Shown here: piece by piece, positions 1 through 9,274 of the stretch
How the letters are laid out: each line of letters begins with the position of its first letter
How positions within the stretch are numbered: position 1 is the first letter of the stretch
NCBI GenBank assembly: GCA_046729895.1
Contig: JBKPHP010000241.1
Span: 1 to 36,227, forward strand
DNA: 36,227 nucleotides
Direction of reading: 5' to 3'
From: DASXBA01 sp046729895
GTDB taxonomy: Bacteria; Actinomycetota; Thermoleophilia; Solirubrobacterales; Thermoleophilaceae
Notes under the pieces: model-generated
The model's input: the letters and a program-made list of their open reading frames with translations, nothing else
Told to the model about the DNA's origin: nothing
The model's database searches: none
Program-made: the position numbers and the translations under genes

Positions 1-691
1 TCTCCCGCCAGCGCTGGCGAAAGTGCTCCGCGACGTCGGCCACGGCCGGCCCCTGGATACGTGTTGCCACGTCGTGCCAGCCGAGCCCACCCTCGGCCGG
101 GTGAGCGCTGCTGTCGAATCGATCGCCGGACAGCGAGGTGAGATCGATTCCGCCCACGAACGCCACCTCGTCGTCGACGATGACGAGCTTCTCGTGGTGG
201 CAGTGAAAAGTGCGCTCGCGGGCGTCGAGCTCGCAGCGGACCCTCGTCCCGCGCGTGAGCTCCTCGCGGACGGCGCGGACGTCGGACCGACGAGGCCGAA
301 ATACGGGCAGCGGTGGGCCCGCCCAGAGCAGTACACGGACGTCGATCCGTTCGGCGAGCTCGGCGAGCATCTCGCGGAGACGAGGCTCCTCATCGCCGCG
401 AGCTAGGGCGAAGTTGGGCGTGAGGTGCCAGCCAGCGATGTGGACGTGCGACCGGGCTGCCCTGAGGGCCGCGGCGATCGCCGGGAGGGCGTGCTCCCCG
501 TCGATCAGGACCTCGAATCCGTTGCCCTCGCGCGGCGGCGGCTCACCCTCGGCCCACGGCTCCTGTCCGGCGGGCGGTCGCAGCGCGTGGCCCCCGCCGA
601 GCCGCTCAAGCCGCCGGCGGTGATGGTTTCGGACCAGGCGCTCCAGCCTGTCCCCGACGGCATGGTCGAGCCGCTCGACTGCGCTTCCCAT
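1..691 (-). CDS. Phospholipase D-like protein (HKD family), C-terminus missing
   Basis: Minus-strand gene running off the left edge, so only about the first 230 residues are visible. An HKD motif, H166-E-K168-L-V-I-V-D173, lies at 194-175 and is followed by GGIDL, which is the active-site signature of the phospholipase D/cardiolipin synthase superfamily. Such enzymes normally carry two HKD motifs; the second would be outside the window. The family hydrolyses or transfers phosphatidyl groups. The N-terminus is Arg-rich with no clear membrane helix, unlike classical cardiolipin synthases, so the substrate is open. Start: ATG at 691. An in-frame GTG at 700 has an AAAGGGG stretch closer to the right distance and may be the true start. 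The next gene upstream on this strand ends at 829, and a structured repeat lies between. Confidence 0.85.
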   Translation of the reverse strand, partial: MGSAVERLDHAVGDRLERLVRNHHRRRLERLGGGHALRPPAGQEPWAEGEPPPREGNGFEVLIDGEHALPAIAAALRAARSHVHIAGWHLTPNFALARGDEEPRLREMLAELAERIDVRVLLWAGPPLPVFRPRRSDVRAVREELTRGTRVRCELDARERTFHCHHEKLVIVDDEVAFVGGIDLTSLSGDRFDSSAHPAEGGLGWHDVATRIQGPAVADVAEHFRQRWRE

Positions 692-756
692 CGCGCCCAC
701 GTCGCCCCTTTGCCCGGGTGACGTTATTTCAGCCGCCAGGAAAGTCCCAAGGCGGC

Positions 757-825
757 GGTTTGGGGGTGGTCGGCCGCCCCCAAACCGCCCGTTCGGGCGG
801 CAGCCTTGCGCTGCCCGCCAAACGG
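757..825. repeat. Structured intergenic repeat, copy 1
   Basis: Bases 768-825 match 15571-15627 with one substitution and one single-base indel. Three inverted repeats follow one another: GGTTTGGGGG (757-766) with CCCCCAAACC (777-786); CCGCCC (785-790) with GGGCGG (795-800); GGCAGC (799-804) with GCTGCC (810-815). The element starts 3 bases after the stop codon of the thioesterase gene (829-831, minus strand). It resembles REP/MITE-type palindromic repeats and could also act as a terminator. It has no coding capacity. Confidence 0.85.
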
Positions 826-828
826 CAG

Positions 829-1248
829 TCAGGGCGCGCCGGGCTGCTCCACGAAGGTGCCGCGGGCGGTGGCGAGCGTTCCGTCATCGCCCGACGCCGA
901 CGCCGCCAGGGTCAGCGTCCCACCCTCGACGGATTCGACATCCGCTTCCAGCTCGACGAAAGAGCCGACCGGCGCGGGGGCCTTGAACTCGATCGCCAGC
1001 TGACTGGTGAGGGCGTAGGTGCCCTGGTCGTGGAGAACGAGGGACATCGCCTCGTCGAGCGCGGCGGCCATCACTCCGCCGTGCGCGTAACCGGGAGGTC
1101 CCTGGTGGTCCTGCTTGACGAAGAAGCGACCAGCGACTCCTCCCTGAGGACGGCGCTCCAGCTCGAGCTGCAGGCCGAACAGGTTGGCCTGCCCGCAGCC
1201 GAAGCAGAGGTCGTGGTGCGAGAGCCGGCCGCCCTTCCCCGCTGTCAC
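829..1248 (-). CDS. PaaI-type hotdog-fold acyl-CoA thioesterase
   Basis: 139 aa, the usual size of a single hotdog domain. It has CFGCG near residue 15, a conserved opening of PaaI/YbgC-like thioesterases, and the HGG(V) helix motif at H56-G-G followed by D65-E66, where the catalytic acid is normally found. The family hydrolyses acyl- or aryl-CoA thioesters in the cytosol; the exact substrate cannot be read from sequence. The start is GTG at 1248, which overlaps the TGA of a 28-codon ORF in the arrangement GTGA. That points to translational coupling and supports this start. The gene is the last of a minus-strand run headed by aconitase and is followed by structured repeat copy 1. Confidence 0.88.
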   Translation of the reverse strand: MTAGKGGRLSHHDLCFGCGQANLFGLQLELERRPQGGVAGRFFVKQDHQGPPGYAHGGVMAAALDEAMSLVLHDQGTYALTSQLAIEFKAPAPVGSFVELEADVESVEGGTLTLAASASGDDGTLATARGTFVEQPGAP

Positions 1249-1331
1249 TTTTCCGTCTCGACCGCTGCCAGGTCTCTGCGGCCGAGGGCCGCCAAGGCGC
1301 GCTCGGTGATCTGGCGGTTGGTCGGAGCCAT
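1245..1331 (-). CDS. Candidate 28-residue small protein between acnA and the thioesterase
   Basis: An ATG at 1331 lies 11 bases after the aconitase stop and opens a 28-codon frame ending in TGA at 1245-1247. That TGA overlaps the GTG start of the thioesterase. The peptide begins MAPTNRQITERALAAL and ends in VETEK: charged, Ala-rich, probably one helix. I do not recognise it. No strong ribosome binding site is visible. It may be a real small protein, or a leader-like frame carrying ribosomes from acnA to the thioesterase start. The snug fit between the flanking genes is the only support. Confidence 0.4.
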   Translation of the reverse strand: MAPTNRQITERALAALGRRDLAAVETEK

Positions 1332-1342
1332 GGCAGCTGGTC

Positions 1343-4063
<2,721 letters not shown>

Positions 4064-4069
4064 GTTTCA

Positions 4070-4075
4070 ACCCTA
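4070..4075 (-). promoter_or_regulatory. Candidate -10 box of acnA, leaderless spacing
   Basis: TAGGGT on the minus strand, separated by six bases from the GTG start of acnA. That would put the transcription start on the first base of the start codon. It overlaps the TAG stop of the DUF559 gene. No clear -35 box is seen. Confidence 0.4.
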
Positions 4076-4948
4076 CTCAGCGAGTAGGGCCCTGAGCTCG
4101 GCGAGCATCTGGGCGGGACCCTCGAAGACGTCGCCCCAGGTGTAGCGGCGGAACTTGTCACCGCGCGCGTACGCCTCCCACTCCCGGCGCCGGTCCTGCT
4201 CCCAGGCGTAGCGCGACGAGTGGAAACGGTAACTGTCGAGCTCCACAGTCAGCTTGTGCCGGGACCAGCGGCAGTCGACGTAGTGGCCGCCGGTCGGGCG
4301 GTTCGTCTCCGGCAGCGGGAGTCCGGCCTCACGCAGCAGCTTCAGGAACCGCTTCTCGAGCTTGCTGAGGATGACGTGCGAGTCGCCGGCGATGATCCGG
4401 CGGAGCCTGCCGGCGCCCCGGCTCTTCGGATGGCGGGCCAGCACGGACTCGACCTGCCTCGGTGTGGTCCGGAAGCGAACGCCGGCCTGGTGGCACGCCC
4501 AGCCGAGATCCTCTTCCGACAGGTCGCCGGCGATGTCTACGAGCGTCCGGGGCACGGTTGTGGCGGGGATCCCCTGCCACTTCGTCGCTTCGACCTCCCG
4601 CGACCGGCGCGTCCTGACGCCCGCGATTCGCCTCTTCCCCGCCGCAATCACCTCGGGCGGCGGCGCAGGGCCCTTGAGCAAGCCAAGCAGGTAGGCGGCG
4701 GCGAGGCCGCTCAGCACCGCTCCCGCACCGCACGCCTTGACCGCCGCCATGTACCGGGCCTCGACGCTCGCCGCGTGGTGCCCCACGCGGTAGACGCCCC
4801 GGTACTCGCGGATGAGCGCTCCCGTGCCCAGGCGGTGCTCGACTTCCCTCGGGGTGACGCCGGCCTGGAGGAGCTCCGCCCGACTCACGACGCCGTGCGC
4901 GGAGGACGCGATCCGCGCCAGCTTTCGCTCTACGGTGGCAATCTGCAC
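4073..4948 (-). CDS. AbiEi-like winged-helix / DUF559 (Vsr-like nuclease fold) protein
   Basis: About 291 aa. Residues 1-60 (…HGVVSRAELLQAGV…EYRGVYRVG…) match the N-terminal winged-helix 'AbiEi antitoxin' domain. Residues 195-291 match DUF559, a PD-(D/E)xK nuclease-like fold related to Vsr. Candidate active-site residues are D225 (YVDCRW) and E236-x-D238 (TVELDSYRFH). Such fused proteins are common in actinobacteria, usually as solitary genes of unknown role; no AbiEii toxin partner is present here, so a toxin-antitoxin function is not supported. The start is GTG at 4948; GTG at 4954 is an in-frame alternative. Both lie inside a perfect hairpin (4945-4963), and no ordinary ribosome binding site is visible. 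acnA follows after nine bases. Confidence 0.82.
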   Translation of the reverse strand: MQIATVERKLARIASSAHGVVSRAELLQAGVTPREVEHRLGTGALIREYRGVYRVGHHAASVEARYMAAVKACGAGAVLSGLAAAYLLGLLKGPAPPPEVIAAGKRRIAGVRTRRSREVEATKWQGIPATTVPRTLVDIAGDLSEEDLGWACHQAGVRFRTTPRQVESVLARHPKSRGAGRLRRIIAGDSHVILSKLEKRFLKLLREAGLPLPETNRPTGGHYVDCRWSRHKLTVELDSYRFHSSRYAWEQDRRREWEAYARGDKFRRYTWGDVFEGPAQMLAELRALLAE

Positions 4949-4963
4949 CCCCACTGGGGGTGC
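4945..4963. promoter_or_regulatory. Perfect 8-bp inverted repeat across the start of the DUF559 gene
   Basis: GCACCCCC-ACT-GGGGGTGC. Both possible GTG start codons of the minus-strand AbiEi/DUF559 gene fall inside it. It could be an operator for the gene's own winged-helix domain or an RNA hairpin hiding the start codon. AbiEi antitoxins are known to bind inverted repeats at their own promoters; applying that here is inference. Confidence 0.6.
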
Positions 4964-5019
4964 TAAGTGCCTTTCTAAGCCGTATTCGCCCCGGTGGCGG
5001 CGGCGAGCGGCGGTCCGCG

Positions 5020-6114
5020 CTACTCGATTGCGCCGTGGGTTATGCCGCCGTATGTGTAGCTCGGCACCACCGGCCATTGGCGCCGCCAGCTCGCCATCTC
5101 GGAAGAGGGGAAGACGTTCATCCAGCGCGGATCGGCGCGGCCCCGGTCGGCGACGGCCTTCTCCTTGACCATCGAGTCGTACTGGTCGATCGAATCCTCG
5201 AGCGTGTTGGAGTTCAGGATCACCTCGCGGCCCATGAACTCTGCCTCCCTCTTCACGCCCGGGATCTTCGAGAGGTAGGGGTGCCAGTTGTCGGCGCAGA
5301 CGCCGTTCTCGGATGAGACCCACACTCCGTCCGGCGTGTTGATCACAAGGGACTGGTTGCCGTCCGTGTGCCCGGGGGTGGACATGAACGCCACGCCGAT
5401 CCCCAACTCGACGTCACCGTCGAGGAGCACCAGGTTGTCCTCGATCACGTGGTCCATCCCGCCGGGCACGTACCAGGCCCACTGCATGGGATGCGGCGAC
5501 CGGAGCGTGTCGACCTCCTTGCGCCGGTAGAGAAACTTCGCGTTCGGGAAGAACGGCTTGCGCGGCTCGCGCCCGCCCTCCACCGGCCGGTCGGTGCCCA
5601 TCAGTATGCGGAGGTCCTGAACGTGCAGGTGGTCGAAGCTGACGTAGTCGACGTCGGCCGGGGTCAGCCCGCAGGCTGCGAGCGCCTGCTCGACCGTGTT
5701 GTGCTCCTTGGCGAGCACGTTGTTGGAGAGCCACTCCCCGTAGCGTTCGATGAGCTGCGCGTAGAAGGGAGCCTGAGCAGACCCCTCCGGAACCGTCGGC
5801 TCCCAGACGAGCGTCCGGAGCTCGCCCTCGAAGTCGTGGAACTGCACGACCACGAGCCGGTTGGTGATGTTGATGAAAGGGTTGAGGCCCTTGGCCGCGC
5901 CGCCAAAGGCGTAGCGCATCGGATACCCCGCCGACACCAGGTCGACCGTCCGGACTCCCGTGACCTGGCCCTGATCCTTGAAGCGCCGGCGGAAGTCCTC
6001 AGCGGCCGCCCGGATGGCCACGTGCCGGTCGCCGCGGGGCCAGGTGGCGTTGGCATCGTCGAACTCGTGGAACGGCTTGATCCCGATCGTCTCCGGGCTC
6101 TCGATGACGGCCAT
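5020..6114 (-). CDS. MBL-fold protein with unusual metal motif
   Basis: 364 aa. MBL-like elements are visible: DHLHVQD at residues 161-167, TPGHTDGNQSLVI with H249, and SSENGV at 268. The first motif reads H162-L-H164-V-Q-D167 rather than the canonical HxHxDH, so the usual Asp-His pair is shifted or lost, and metal binding or substrate may differ from classical members. Conserved blocks such as DNLVLLDGDVELG and NWHPYLSKIPG suggest a defined subfamily whose function I do not recognise. The start is ATG at 6114, preceded by a strong ribosome binding site (AGGAGG, about 4-5 bases away). A long in-frame extension to 6243 is ignored. The gene is divergent from the PHP gene at 6159. Confidence 0.8.
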   Translation of the reverse strand: MAVIESPETIGIKPFHEFDDANATWPRGDRHVAIRAAAEDFRRRFKDQGQVTGVRTVDLVSAGYPMRYAFGGAAKGLNPFINITNRLVVVQFHDFEGELRTLVWEPTVPEGSAQAPFYAQLIERYGEWLSNNVLAKEHNTVEQALAACGLTPADVDYVSFDHLHVQDLRILMGTDRPVEGGREPRKPFFPNAKFLYRRKEVDTLRSPHPMQWAWYVPGGMDHVIEDNLVLLDGDVELGIGVAFMSTPGHTDGNQSLVINTPDGVWVSSENGVCADNWHPYLSKIPGVKREAEFMGREVILNSNTLEDSIDQYDSMVKEKAVADRGRADPRWMNVFPSSEMASWRRQWPVVPSYTYGGITHGAIE

Positions 6115-6143
6115 CTCTCCTCCTGGGCTCTCGGTCGACCGAT

Positions 6144-6150
6144 TAGCGTA
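6144..6150. promoter_or_regulatory. Overlapping -10 boxes of a divergent pair (PHP gene / MBL gene)
   Basis: The plus strand reads TAGCGT at 6144-6149, nine bases before the ATG of the PHP gene. The minus strand reads TACGCT at 6150-6145, about 30 bases before the MBL gene start, leaving a short leader that holds its AGGAGG site. One 7-bp patch can therefore serve as -10 box for both directions. No -35 boxes were recognised. Confidence 0.45.
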
Positions 6151-6158
6151 CTCGGCCG

Positions 6159-7190
6159 ATGCATGACCTCGCCTGCGTCGTGCACCTCCATTCGATCTAC
6201 TCGGATGGAACCGGCACGGTGCCTGAAATCGCGCGCGCCGCACGACGCAGCGGAGTGGACGTCGTGCTGCTCACGGACCACGACACGCTCGAGGCCAAGC
6301 GGCGCGGGGAGGAGGGCTGGTACGGGCCGGTGCTGCTGCTCGTGGGCGAGGAGGTCTCGCCGCGGGGCGGCAATCACTACCTGGCCTTCGGGCTCGACGA
6401 GCACATCCGCCATCGAGGCCGCTCGCCGGCCGGTATCTGCGAGGCGGTGCGAGATGGCGGCGGCTTCGGCTTCGCCGCCCATCCGTGGTCGAGCGGCTCG
6501 GAACGCTTCAAGCGCGTCCGGGGAATGCCCTTCGGTGATCTGTCCTGTGCCGCCCTGCACGGTGTGGAGCTGTGGAGCTTCGCCACGGATACGGGTGAGA
6601 GCCTGCGCGGCATCCGCGAGGTGATCCGTTTCGTCGCGCGACCGGGTCACGTGCTGCGGCACCCTCCCGAGCGGAACATGCGCGGTTGGGAGGAGCTTTG
6701 CCGCGAGCGGCCCACGGTCGCGCTCGGCGGTCTCGACGCGCACCAGTTCGGCAAGCGCATCGGCCCATTCGTCCCACTGCGCCTGATGAGCTACAGGCGC
6801 TCGTTCCGCTTCATCCGGACGCACGTGCTGGCCGAGGAGCCGCTGAGCGGCGACATCGAGCACGACCGCGAGCAGGTCTACGCGGCGCTCCGCGCAGGCC
6901 GCTGCTACATCGCGGTCGACGCGCTGGCCGCGGCGAAGGGCTTCCGCTTCTGGGCGGAAGGGCCAGGCGGCCGGGTCGAGATGGGAGAGGAGGCGCGGGC
7001 GGGCGACTGGACGCTGCAGGTGAAGCTGCCCTCCGCGGCGCGGCTGCGGCTTCTGCGGGACGGCCGGGAGATCGGAAACGGCCCGGAGCAGCGGGTCGCG
7101 GAGCCAGGCGTCTACCGCGTCGAGGCCTACCGGGAAGCGCATGGCGCGGAGCGGACCTGGCTCCTCTCCAACCCGATCTACCTGCGCTAG
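6159..7190 (+). CDS. PHP-domain metal-dependent phosphoesterase
   Basis: 343 aa. The N-terminus carries the PHP signature H9-L-H11-S-x-x-S-D16-G, followed by LLTDHDTL near residue 38, FAAHPW and LGGLDAH. These are the expected metal ligands of the polymerase-and-histidinol-phosphatase family (PHP_HIS2/YciV type). PHP enzymes cleave phosphoesters with a multi-metal centre; the natural substrate cannot be told from sequence. The last 90 residues form a beta-rich region (…WTLQVKLPSAARLRLLRDG…) typical of long PHP proteins. The start is ATG at 6159. A TAGCGT box nine bases upstream and no Shine-Dalgarno suggest leaderless transcription. It converges on the EamA gene, and the two stop codons share CTAG at 7187-7190. 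Confidence 0.88.
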   Translation: MHDLACVVHLHSIYSDGTGTVPEIARAARRSGVDVVLLTDHDTLEAKRRGEEGWYGPVLLLVGEEVSPRGGNHYLAFGLDEHIRHRGRSPAGICEAVRDGGGFGFAAHPWSSGSERFKRVRGMPFGDLSCAALHGVELWSFATDTGESLRGIREVIRFVARPGHVLRHPPERNMRGWEELCRERPTVALGGLDAHQFGKRIGPFVPLRLMSYRRSFRFIRTHVLAEEPLSGDIEHDREQVYAALRAGRCYIAVDALAAAKGFRFWAEGPGGRVEMGEEARAGDWTLQVKLPSAARLRLLRDGREIGNGPEQRVAEPGVYRVEAYREAHGAERTWLLSNPIYLR

Positions 7191-8038
7191 GCGTCCCGCG
7201 GCGCCGCCGGGGCCCCCCGCGCCGCGCCGGCGCTCGCCGCGACTACGAGCAGGATCGCCACGAGCTCGCGGGCGCGCAGGTCTTGTCCCAGCACGACGAA
7301 GCCCGCGAGCGCCGCCACTGCCGGCTCGAGACTCATCAGCACGCCGAAGACCGGCTCGGGCAAGCGTCGCAGCGCCTCGAGCTCGAGCGAGTACGGCACC
7401 GCCGAAGACAGCATCGCCACCGCAGCGCCGAGCGCGAGGAGGCCGGGCTCCAGAAGGGCGTCGCCGCCGTCGGCGACGCCCACCGGCACGAGCAGGACGC
7501 TCGCCACGACCATCGCCAGCGCCAGGCCGCTTCCGCCGGAGAAGGCCCGGCCGATCCGGGCGCTGAGCAGGATGTACGCGGCCCAGAAGCCGCCCGCGAG
7601 CAGCGCCAGGCCGACGCCGCCGGCGTCGAGCCCCGCAAAGTCGCCGAAGTCGGACAGCAGCAGGATCCCGGCGGCCGCGAGCAGGACCCAGAGGAGATCG
7701 AGCGCCCGGCGCGAGCCGACCACCGCCACCCCCAGCGGGCCCACGAACTCGAACGTCACCGCGACCCCCAGTGGGATGCGGTCGAGGGCGCCGTAGAAGG
7801 ACAGGTTCATCCCGGCGAGCGAGACGCCGAAGGCCGCGGCCAGGGCCAGGTCGCGGCGCGGTCGCCCCCCGACGCGCGGCCGCCACAACACGAGCAGCAC
7901 CAGCGCGGCGAACAGCACCCGCAGGAACACGGTGCCGCCTGGACCGAGGTCGTCGAACAGGGTCTTCGCCAGCGCCGCGCCGAACTGCACCGACGCGACC
8001 GCGGCGAGCACGAGCCCGGTCGGTGGGAGGCGATCCAC
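7187..8038 (-). CDS. EamA/RhtA-family 10-TM metabolite exporter
   Basis: About 283 aa with ten hydrophobic stretches and the internal two-fold repeat of the drug/metabolite transporter superfamily. FEFVGPLGVAV and the second-half SLEPAVAALAGFVVLGQ are typical of the EamA/RhtA group. Such proteins export amino acids or other small metabolites from the cytoplasm. The start is GTG at 8038, chosen because it comes just before the first membrane segment (TGLVLAAVASVQFGAALAK) and because longer versions would run into the divergent aldolase gene. Only 19 bases separate it from that gene's start. A shared job, for example amino-acid efflux beside amino-acid cleavage, is possible but unproven. Confidence 0.88.
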   Translation of the reverse strand: MDRLPPTGLVLAAVASVQFGAALAKTLFDDLGPGGTVFLRVLFAALVLLVLWRPRVGGRPRRDLALAAAFGVSLAGMNLSFYGALDRIPLGVAVTFEFVGPLGVAVVGSRRALDLLWVLLAAAGILLLSDFGDFAGLDAGGVGLALLAGGFWAAYILLSARIGRAFSGGSGLALAMVVASVLLVPVGVADGGDALLEPGLLALGAAVAMLSSAVPYSLELEALRRLPEPVFGVLMSLEPAVAALAGFVVLGQDLRARELVAILLVVAASAGAARGAPAAPRDA

Positions 8039-8043
8039 AGGGC

Positions 8044-8050
8044 GATAATG
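8044..8050. promoter_or_regulatory. Candidate bidirectional -10 patch between EamA and aldolase genes
   Basis: The plus strand reads GATAAT at 8044-8049, eight bases before the GTG of the aldolase gene. The minus strand reads CATTAT at 8050-8045, six bases before the GTG of the EamA gene. With only 19 bases between the two start codons, both transcripts would have to be leaderless or nearly so. The minus-strand box is weak. Confidence 0.4.
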
Positions 8051-8057
8051 CCCGGCC

Positions 8058-9251
8058 GTGGCCGGTCGCAGCTGGGAGCAGTACGAGGCGGCGTTCGAGG
8101 GCGTGGACGCGCCGTTCGCGTTTGTGGACCTCGACGCCATGTGGTCGAACGCCCGAGAGATGCTCGGCCGCGCAGCTGGAAAGCCAATTCGAGTGGCGAG
8201 CAAGTCGGTGCGCTGCCGGCCGCTCCTGCGGGCGATCCTCGATCACGACGAGCGCTTCGCCGGTCTGCTCACCTTCACCCTCGCGGAGTCGCTGTGGCTT
8301 CACTCGCAGGGCTTCGAGGACTTGATGTGTGCCTACCCCACGCCCGACCGCGGCGCCCTCGCCGAGCTGGGTCGACTGGAGTCCGACCGGCCCCCGATCG
8401 TGATGGTCGACTCGGCCGCCCATCTCGACTTCATCGACGCCGCCGCCGGCGCCGGGCACCGCCCGATCCGCGTCTGTATCGAGATCGACCTCGGTTACTG
8501 GATCGCCCGGGGAAGGATCAAGATCGGGGCCAAGCGCTCGCCCATCCGCACGCCCGAGCAGGCGGCGGCGCTGGCGGACCATGTCCATGGGCGGCCCGGC
8601 TTCGAGCTGGCCGGCATCATGGGCTACGAGTCGCACATCGCCGGCGTGGGCGATCCGCCGCTGGGCAAGCGCCTTCAGGGCCCTGCGATCCGGCTGATCA
8701 AGCGCCGCTCCGCGCGGGAGATCGCGGAACGCCGCGCCGCGATCGTGGCGGCCGTCCGAGAGGCAACCCCGGTCGAGCTCGTGAACGGTGGGGGTACCGG
8801 CAGCCTGCACACCACGGCCCGGGAGGAGGCGGTGAGCGAGCTGGCGGCGGGCTCCGGCTTCTACGCGCCCACCCTGTTCGATCGCTACGCGGACTTCACC
8901 CTTACCCCGGCCGCCGCCTTCGCGTTGCCCGTGGTGCGCAAGCCCGCAGCTCGGGTAGCGACCCTGCTCGGCGGCGGCTACCTCGCCTCCGGCCCCGCGG
9001 GCAAGGACCGGCTGCCAGAGCCGTGGCTCCCCTCGGGCCTCCGCCTCGACCCACTGGAGGGCGCCGGCGAAGTCCAGACGCCGGTACTGGGCGCAGCCGC
9101 CGCGGGACTGAAGCTCGGGGACAAGGTCTACCTACGACACGCGAAGGCCGGCGAGCTCTGTGAGCACTTCGACAGGCTCCATCTCGTCGAGGGCGGGAAA
9201 GTCGTGAACGAGGTCCCCACCTACCGCGGCGAAGGCCGCTGCTTCGTCTAG
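8058..9251 (+). CDS. PLP-dependent amino acid deaminase/aldolase (alanine racemase N-fold)
   Basis: 397 aa. The fold-III PLP motif VASKS places the Schiff-base lysine at K49, and the barrel follows with VCIEIDLGYW, GIMGYESHI and NGGGTGS. The C-terminus RHAKAGELCEHFDRLHLV carries His and Cys residues like the metal-binding tail of D-threonine aldolase/D-serine dehydratase (DSD1) enzymes. The probable reaction is cleavage or deamination of a D-hydroxy amino acid; the substrate is not determined. The start is GTG at 8058, with a GATAAT box eight bases upstream and no ribosome binding site. It is divergent from an EamA exporter and followed after 23 bases by a sulfatase gene. Confidence 0.88.
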   Translation: MAGRSWEQYEAAFEGVDAPFAFVDLDAMWSNAREMLGRAAGKPIRVASKSVRCRPLLRAILDHDERFAGLLTFTLAESLWLHSQGFEDLMCAYPTPDRGALAELGRLESDRPPIVMVDSAAHLDFIDAAAGAGHRPIRVCIEIDLGYWIARGRIKIGAKRSPIRTPEQAAALADHVHGRPGFELAGIMGYESHIAGVGDPPLGKRLQGPAIRLIKRRSAREIAERRAAIVAAVREATPVELVNGGGTGSLHTTAREEAVSELAAGSGFYAPTLFDRYADFTLTPAAAFALPVVRKPAARVATLLGGGYLASGPAGKDRLPEPWLPSGLRLDPLEGAGEVQTPVLGAAAAGLKLGDKVYLRHAKAGELCEHFDRLHLVEGGKVVNEVPTYRGEGRCFV

Positions 9252-9274
9252 GGCGCAACACGAGGATCGTCGCC

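Noticed and set aside
4073..4948. Type IV toxin-antitoxin system at the AbiEi-like gene
   Set aside because: No AbiEii nucleotidyltransferase is next to it. The neighbours are aconitase and an MBL protein, and solitary AbiEi-DUF559 proteins are common.
5664..8810. 1048-codon open frame on the minus strand and an 825-codon frame at 6686-9163 on the plus strand
   Set aside because: Both run antisense or out of frame through well-supported PHP, EamA and aldolase genes, with Arg/Pro/Ala-rich translations typical of GC-rich shadow frames.
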